This document shows, one piece after another, positions 28,142 through 32,559 of a stretch of 32,559 nucleotides of DNA. The notes beneath the pieces are model-generated. The model was not told the origin of the DNA. It saw nothing but the letters and a program-made list of their open reading frames with translations, and did not search any database. Both the position numbers and the translations under genes were made by a program. The DNA lies in IMG/VR virus record IMGVR_UViG_3300043419_000447, positions 1 through 32,559 of that record; one strand, written 5' to 3'. The DNA is from a virus. The first letter of the stretch is position 1, and the number at the start of each line of letters is the position of its first letter.

Positions 28142-28715
28142 AAACTCAGAAACACCGATTCAGCTTCCAAGCGTTGTCCGCAATGGTGATCCAATCACCG
28201 CAAAGTGGGCAAATTCGATTCGCGACTCGATCCAGAGACTGAGGGACAGGATCCCGCTGATGACTCCTCAGATCGTAAGAGCTAGAATTAGACGGCCTTT
28301 CTGCTATGTTTTCTCAGAGTTGCCAGAAGGCGAGACTGAATTTGTTGTCAAGTTGCTTGGCGGCATCGTCACGGGTGGCCCTACAAACTACGTAGTCGAT
28401 GACATCACGCTGGAGCTAACCGATGGAGGATCTCCAAAACCAGACGGAACGCGCTTATTTCTGAAGATCTACGTCACGGCAATAACCGCAGACGATGTGC
28501 TGATGCCGGGCATCGAGTCAGTTGACGATGTCACAACTGAATATCTCGCTTCAGATTCACCAGACCCTGCAAACATTCTTCCGACAAACCTTGTCCCGAC
28601 AGGTCTTCTCTATGTGTCACTTGGCGTTATCATGTCTGGGAAGTTCCTTCCTGCTGAATGTGGCGACAAGATCGTATATCACTGCCCAGGAAGTTTAACA
28701 TCTTCAGCAGAATGA
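28113..28715 (+). CDS. Tail tip-associated protein, unknown
   Basis: A 200-residue protein. The N-terminal 60 residues are basic (SIRDSIQRLRDRIPLMTPQIVRARIRRP), followed by beta strands FVVKLLGGIVTGG and DDITLELTDGG. It belongs to the tail tip cluster by position. Two starts are possible: 28113, preceded by GAAGG at 28099-28103, and 28131. The first overlaps the previous gene by 29 bases and is preferred for its ribosome-binding site. Confidence 0.5.
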   Translation: MTSFTQMKAKNSETPIQLPSVVRNGDPITAKWANSIRDSIQRLRDRIPLMTPQIVRARIRRPFCYVFSELPEGETEFVVKLLGGIVTGGPTNYVVDDITLELTDGGSPKPDGTRLFLKIYVTAITADDVLMPGIESVDDVTTEYLASDSPDPANILPTNLVPTGLLYVSLGVIMSGKFLPAECGDKIVYHCPGSLTSSAE

Positions 28716-29632
28716 GCGAGTTTCACCCACCAATCAACACTCTTGAGGAGTGGAATGAAAGGCTTCAAACTTGTAATTGTTGCCAAATGCCTACTTGTGA
28801 AGCTCCTATTTTGGATTGCCAGAATCTAGCTTATGTTCCGTGCGTTATTGTAGTCGATCAAGGGCTTGGAACATGGGACGCTTATAAAAAGCAAAGACTT
28901 GGTGCCGCATTTGATCCGATTGTTGTAACCACATGGACTGGTGAATGGGTTTTGCAACAAGAGTATTTTGATTGCGACACAGTAACAGAAGATCCACCAG
29001 AGGATGAACCAGTCAACGAGTTTCTAGAGCCAGTTTTATGCTCAGATATGCAATCCCAAATTGCTGGCATAACCCCAGACTTTGGGCATGAGTCAGTGGG
29101 CAATACTTGTATGGCATCTTTTTTTTGCGAATGGCCTGACAGCCCATTGAGCGAATTGAGCATTTTCCGTTACCGATGGAGAGTCGCCCCATGCCATCCG
29201 GGCTCTTATTACAAAATCGAATGGGATGAGATATTTTTCCCGCTTGCATATCTCGATTGGCTTCAAGACGCCCAAGATCCTGACGTTATTGCTTTTGACC
29301 CCAATGCTAACCCGCCCCCAGCATTGCCAGCAATCACAACGAAAAACTGGGAATGGGAAGGAACCGCGCTAGGTGATTGCGTTCCCCTTGATCCGACAAA
29401 TAACTACGACTACCGGAAAGATATTGCAGAACGCATGTCTGATTGGTCTGGCCCAGTGAGGACAACCGAACAAGGAATCATCGAGATCCACAACGTAAGA
29501 GTCTATTGCTATCGCAGCACATACGGGAGCAAGCCTCAGTATGTTACGCCAGCGGGAGGAAGCACAGGAACATACAGCACTGGAGACGTTGACCAAGATG
29601 GGGTGCCAGACATTGATGAGCCTACAACATGA
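28712..29632 (+). CDS. Cysteine-rich tail protein with C-terminal calcium-loop motif
   Basis: A 306-residue protein with a Cys cluster in the first 45 residues (CNCCQMPTC, then C36 and C44), suggesting disulfides or zinc. The centre is acidic and Trp/Pro-rich. The C-terminus ends VDQDGVPDIDEPTT, a D-x-D-x-D-G-x-x-D loop typical of calcium-binding type 3 repeats. An extracellular, calcium-dependent tail part such as a receptor-binding adaptor is plausible. The ATG at 28712 overlaps the previous stop. No family is recognised. Confidence 0.58.
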   Translation: MSEFHPPINTLEEWNERLQTCNCCQMPTCEAPILDCQNLAYVPCVIVVDQGLGTWDAYKKQRLGAAFDPIVVTTWTGEWVLQQEYFDCDTVTEDPPEDEPVNEFLEPVLCSDMQSQIAGITPDFGHESVGNTCMASFFCEWPDSPLSELSIFRYRWRVAPCHPGSYYKIEWDEIFFPLAYLDWLQDAQDPDVIAFDPNANPPPALPAITTKNWEWEGTALGDCVPLDPTNNYDYRKDIAERMSDWSGPVRTTEQGIIEIHNVRVYCYRSTYGSKPQYVTPAGGSTGTYSTGDVDQDGVPDIDEPTT

Positions 29633-29850
29633 AAAACGAAATCAAAACGCTAAGCGTAAAAGTCGCTGACAAGATTGTAATGCCAAGATCCAGAATGCGA
29701 GGACTCGGCGACGTTGTGGCAGCGATTGCCAATCCAATAGCTAAGGCTGCAGATGCGGTTCTAAAAACAAACATCACAGGATGCGGAGCTTGCGGAAAGC
29801 GACAAGACAAGCTCAACAAGCTGATGCCTTTTGACACCACCACTAAGTAA
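29629..29850 (+). CDS. Small phage protein with GCGACGKRQDKLNKL motif
   Basis: A 73-residue protein. The last third holds CGACGKRQDKLNKLMPF, a CxxC knuckle with a helix. This recurs in many small phage and prophage proteins of unknown function, often located near tail fibre genes. The first 30 residues are basic. The final residues FDTTTK encode copy 6 of the TTGACACC octamer. ATGA overlap links it to the previous gene. Confidence 0.62.
   Translation: MKNEIKTLSVKVADKIVMPRSRMRGLGDVVAAIANPIAKAADAVLKTNITGCGACGKRQDKLNKLMPFDTTTK
29831..29838 (+). promoter_or_regulatory. TTGACACC element, copy 6 (inside coding sequence)
   Basis: The octamer lies in the end of the small CxxC gene, 20 nt before the ATG at 29851. 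Here coding constraint could also explain it, so this copy carries less weight. Confidence 0.4.
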
Positions 29851-30195
29851 ATGCAGCCGATCAACTTCTACATCGAACGCGACACGGACTTTTCCCGCTC
29901 GCTGAAATTTTACAGCGATTGCGCGAAGACTCAGCCCATCGACATGACAGGCTGGTCATTCGTTGCAGAGATCCGCGCGACCGTTGAAGGCGCTCAGGTG
30001 ATTGGAGAGTTCGACATCGACACGACGAACTTAGCCACTGGCGAGATCGTTCTGAGCATGGACGCGGCGGATACGCTGGACATTGCAGTCGGTGTCTATC
30101 AGTGGGATTTACGGATTCAAGACGACGATGGGCAGAGCCTCGCTGACAGACCGAGCGGAGCGGTGACAATCGAAGGAACAGTATCACGAGCATGA
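29851..30195 (+). CDS. Baseplate/tail fibre adaptor-like protein (BppU-like beta fold)
   Basis: A 114-residue protein with the sequence style of small baseplate or fibre adaptors: FYIERDTDFSRSLKFYSDC, DMTGWSFVAEIRAT, then GEIVLSMDAADTL and VYQWDLRIQDDDGQ. These strand pairs with a GWSF turn occur in the N-terminal domains of BppU-type proteins. It precedes the tail fibre gene, which supports a joining role. The family call is by pattern and not certain. It overlaps the fibre gene by ATGA. Confidence 0.6.
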   Translation: MQPINFYIERDTDFSRSLKFYSDCAKTQPIDMTGWSFVAEIRATVEGAQVIGEFDIDTTNLATGEIVLSMDAADTLDIAVGVYQWDLRIQDDDGQSLADRPSGAVTIEGTVSRA

Positions 30196-32126
30196 GCGAC
30201 ATACACATTTACCTAGAGCGCACGCATCCGATCAAGGTCATCACCTTGGAGCCAACAGGCGCACGCGGACCAATCGGTCCAGCAGGCCCAACTGGCCCAG
30301 CAGGCCCAGCCGGACCAAACAGCGTGACGAGCGCGACGACGAGCAACGGCACTTGTGATTTGTCCCTCCAAAGTTTAACGGTTGAACCAACCATATCGAA
30401 CCCATCTGCAATTGACATCACATCGGGATCATCAGTTGGAATTTCGATTAACACAACTACCGGTTACGGAATTTCTATTACCAGTAGCGATAGCACAGCA
30501 GTCCAGGCATCGAGTCAAAGCGCAAACGGCGCGAATTTGGGTTCCAACGATGCATTTGGCGCAACGGTGTCATCCTACTCATCGACGGCATTGCAACTAA
30601 ATACCGTCAGCGGAAATTATTACGTCGAATGTCAAAACAATTATACCACCATCGAGGCCGCAATCGAACGCGTCAGGGGATGGTTTGTGTGGTTTTACAA
30701 CACGTTTACAGGCCGACTCAAAACGGCCGACATTACCGCGGATCGTGATTGGACTCTACCGGATCAATCGGGAACGATTGCGGTTTTCGATGATACTGGA
30801 AGTTTAACGGTTGATGGCATCCTCTACGCCAACCACATCCACGGCAACCTCGCGGGATCGGTCTACGCTCACGTCCGCGCAGGTGAGGCGCTCGCCAAGG
30901 GCGATCCGGTCTACATCTCAGGCAGTCACGGCACAGCTCCGAACTTGATCCCGATTGTGTCTAAAGCTGATGCGTCTAACTCTGCAAAGATGCCTGCCAT
31001 CGGCATCATGGACGCTGACCTTGCAAACAACGCAAACGGTCACATGGTCATCACAGGCACGATTGCAGACCTCAACACGGCGGCGTATGCGGTCAATGAC
31101 ACTCTCTACGTCGCATCAGGCGGCGGCCTAACTGCAACGCCACCAGCGGCGAACAGTCAGCCCGTGGCCCGCGTGGATCGCAGCAACGCCAACAACGGCG
31201 CTTTGATCGTAAAGGTGAACGGCTTGGCGTCCAGCGGCGGGAACGGCGCTAGTGATGCGAACAAGCTAGTGAGATTCAGCAGCACAGGCACGATACCAGT
31301 GGCAAGCATTGGAGGGCTAGGCACAGGCGTTGGAACGGCGCTTGCTATCAATGTCGGATCCTCAGGCGCAGTTGTTGTGAATGGCGGCGCTCTTGGAACG
31401 CCTTCCAGCGGAACGCTTACCAACGCGACAGGCTTGCCAGTTAGCACTGGAATCAGCGGACTTGGCGCAGGCGTTGCGACATTCCTTGCAACTCCGACAA
31501 GCGCGAACCTCGCAGCAGCTGTCACAGACGAGACTGGCAGCGGATCTCTCGTCTTCGCTACATCCCCGACTCTCACCACGCCAACGCTTTCTAGGGGATC
31601 AACTGGCCTTGTATTCACCGCACAGGATAACAACAACGCAAGCTGCAACTTGACTACCGACGCATCGGGAAGATGCTTCTTTACGGTCAACGGCAAGACG
31701 AACGGAACAGGCAACAGCGGCGCGTATGTTCAACTTAACGGATTTGAGGAAGCGTGGACTACGCTTAACGTCACATCCAACACATCAGGGCAACGCGTGA
31801 TGCGATTCGGGACGCTATCGAACCGCTTTTCGATCCAGCGACTAAACGACGCGATCAGCAGCATCACGGCCACACCGTTCAGCTTTGCGAACAACGCCCC
31901 GACAAATTCCTTTTACATGGATTCCAGCGGCAACATCGGACTAGGCACTTCATCGCCTACCGCGTTTGTGGACATCAACAGCAACACGCTCCGAGTTCGC
32001 ACGGCGAGAACGCCAGCAAGCGCAACCGCTACAGGCAACGCTGGAGACATCTGCTGGGATGCGAATTACATCTACGTCTGCACCGCAACAAACACTTGGA
32101 AGCGCACCGCAATCTCAACTTGGTAA
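30192..32126 (+). CDS. Tail fibre with collagen-like repeat
   Basis: A 644-residue fibre. Residues 24-40 are GARGPIGPAGPTGPAGP, a short collagen-like (Gly-X-Y) stretch that would trimerise. It is followed by Ser/Thr/Ala/Gly-rich beta regions. About residues 208-345 (HVRAGEALAKGDPVYIS ... SQPVARVDRS) look like a separate globular domain that recurs in phage structural proteins. From about residue 380 come Gly/Ser/Thr repeats (GALGTPSSGTLTNATGLP), common in fibres. The C-terminus (WDANYIYVCTATNTWKRTAI) is a small capping motif. It probably binds the host surface. Full length, no break. Confidence 0.78.
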   Translation: MSDIHIYLERTHPIKVITLEPTGARGPIGPAGPTGPAGPAGPNSVTSATTSNGTCDLSLQSLTVEPTISNPSAIDITSGSSVGISINTTTGYGISITSSDSTAVQASSQSANGANLGSNDAFGATVSSYSSTALQLNTVSGNYYVECQNNYTTIEAAIERVRGWFVWFYNTFTGRLKTADITADRDWTLPDQSGTIAVFDDTGSLTVDGILYANHIHGNLAGSVYAHVRAGEALAKGDPVYISGSHGTAPNLIPIVSKADASNSAKMPAIGIMDADLANNANGHMVITGTIADLNTAAYAVNDTLYVASGGGLTATPPAANSQPVARVDRSNANNGALIVKVNGLASSGGNGASDANKLVRFSSTGTIPVASIGGLGTGVGTALAINVGSSGAVVVNGGALGTPSSGTLTNATGLPVSTGISGLGAGVATFLATPTSANLAAAVTDETGSGSLVFATSPTLTTPTLSRGSTGLVFTAQDNNNASCNLTTDASGRCFFTVNGKTNGTGNSGAYVQLNGFEEAWTTLNVTSNTSGQRVMRFGTLSNRFSIQRLNDAISSITATPFSFANNAPTNSFYMDSSGNIGLGTSSPTAFVDINSNTLRVRTARTPASATATGNAGDICWDANYIYVCTATNTWKRTAISTW

Positions 32127-32130
32127 CTTT

Positions 32131-32439
32131 ATGATCGAGCCAATCACCCCACAACAGTTCAACAACAATCTGACGCTTATCGCGCTGGATGCCGTTCGTC
32201 ATCTCGCCATCACATTAAACGAGTGTTACAGAAAATTCTGGAGCCGAGACAGCGCTGAGATCCTCGCATCGTTGAACTCGAATACCGCGCTTGCTCTCGA
32301 TCGCTTCCATGCCAACACGGCGCTTGGGGCGGCATTGAACGCGCAACTGGAAGCAGCAGGAGACGCGCTCAGAGTTACGATCGTCATGCCAGACGGCTAC
32401 GCTTTCGCAGACGGCCAATTCACCTACACCGCGCCATGA
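32131..32439 (+). CDS. Small tail-associated protein downstream of the fibre
   Basis: A 102-residue helical protein. After an N-terminal motif EPITPQQFNNNLTLIALD come helices VRHLAITLNECYRKFW and ASLNSNTALALDRFHANTALG. It resembles fibre-associated or chaperone-like proteins that lie after the fibre gene, but I do not recognise a family. The ATG at 32131 is 4 bases after the fibre stop. Reading from 31966 would sit entirely within the fibre gene and is rejected. Its last third is repeated at the start of the contig with a changed C-terminus. Confidence 0.6.
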   Translation: MIEPITPQQFNNNLTLIALDAVRHLAITLNECYRKFWSRDSAEILASLNSNTALALDRFHANTALGAALNAQLEAAGDALRVTIVMPDGYAFADGQFTYTAP

Positions 32440-32559
32440 TCGAAATTGAACAAGCGAAAATCATCGGCCTCAGCATCGCCGCACTCGCGAGCCAGTTCGG
32501 AGGCACGGCACTTGCCCAGGCGCTTCCCGACGAGCTAAGCCAGTGGAGTGAGAAGGGCG
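32290..32559. repeat. Terminal redundancy, right copy
   Basis: The last 270 bases match bases 1-270 with five clustered differences, which closes the map into a circle. See the entry at the left end. Confidence 0.93.
32436..32559 (+). CDS. 5' part of the candidate holin/i-spanin gene (partial, cut by contig end)
   Basis: The ATG at 32436 corresponds to the ATG at 147 and is read identically until the contig ends. It is the same gene as 147-458. Confidence 0.85.
   Translation, partial: MIEIEQAKIIGLSIAALASQFGGTALAQALPDELSQWSEKG

Noticed and set aside
30371-30815. Repeated AGTTTAACGGTTGA in the fibre gene (about 30371 and 30800)
   Set aside because: Both copies encode Ser-Leu-Thr-Val in frame, and two copies of a coding motif in a repetitive fibre are expected.
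1-32559. CRISPR arrays and insertion sequences
   Set aside because: I saw no regular spacer-repeat array and no transposase or flanking inverted repeats.

Overview
This window looks like the complete genome of a tailed phage with a long non-contractile tail (siphovirus type) that infects a Gram-negative host. The first 270 bases and the last 270 bases (32290-32559) are the same region read twice, with five differences, so the contig closes into a circle of about 32,289 bp. Every credible gene is on the + strand and genes are tightly packed, often with 4-base ATGA overlaps. A lambda-type terminase, portal, protease-scaffold and G/GT frameshift place it near the lambda-like siphoviruses. A lipobox lipoprotein near the endolysin points to a host with an outer membrane. 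Some genes have strong GGAGG sites, others none. That mixture and several small gene families recall phages of Verrucomicrobiota or other freshwater bacteria, but I cannot fix the host from sequence alone. I see no integrase, excisionase or CI-type repressor.

Layout. 1-2785 is the end of the late region: candidate holin or inner spanin, DUF1353-like protein, 42-aa lipoprotein, TIGR02594/CHAP-like endolysin, HExxH protein, calcineurin-like phosphoesterase and a small winged-helix protein. 2786-3207 is a gene-free control region. It holds two tandem tRNA-like elements on the minus strand, inverted repeats, a helically phased ATTTC(G/C)CGC array and an early promoter. 3208-7302 is early operon 1: RHH-like protein, SSB-like protein, RecT-like annealing protein, YqaJ exonuclease and small proteins. 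7303-7462 is a promoter plus a highly structured leader ending in a terminator-like hairpin just before the helicase gene. 7463-11594 encodes an SF2 helicase, a VRR-NUC nuclease and a primase-helicase. 11591-11836 is an origin-like region with twelve GTTAC/GTAAC elements. 11837-15894 holds small accessory genes, a DpdA-like base-modification enzyme and HTH regulators. A terminator lies at 15955-15991. 16014-32439 is the virion module: TerS, TerL, gpW-position protein, portal, a small virion protein, ClpP-like protease with scaffold, major capsid protein, terminator, head-tail joining, tail terminator, tail tube, G/GT chaperones, tape measure, tail tip proteins and a collagen-like tail fibre.

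How it fits together. Three early promoters share one architecture (17-bp spacer, then a GCGCGTCAC-like block at the start site) and probably fire together. They drive recombination and replication functions (SSB, annealing protein and exonuclease; helicase, nuclease and primase). DpdA suggests that guanines in the phage DNA are replaced by a 7-deazaguanine made by the host. Late genes follow the lambda order. A recurrent TTGACACC element sits 19-21 nt before several late start codons, including an internal start that would release a free scaffold protein. The most unusual items are the structured RNA at 7343-7456, the paired tRNA-like elements at 2785-2926, the repeated promoter block and the TTGACACC element.
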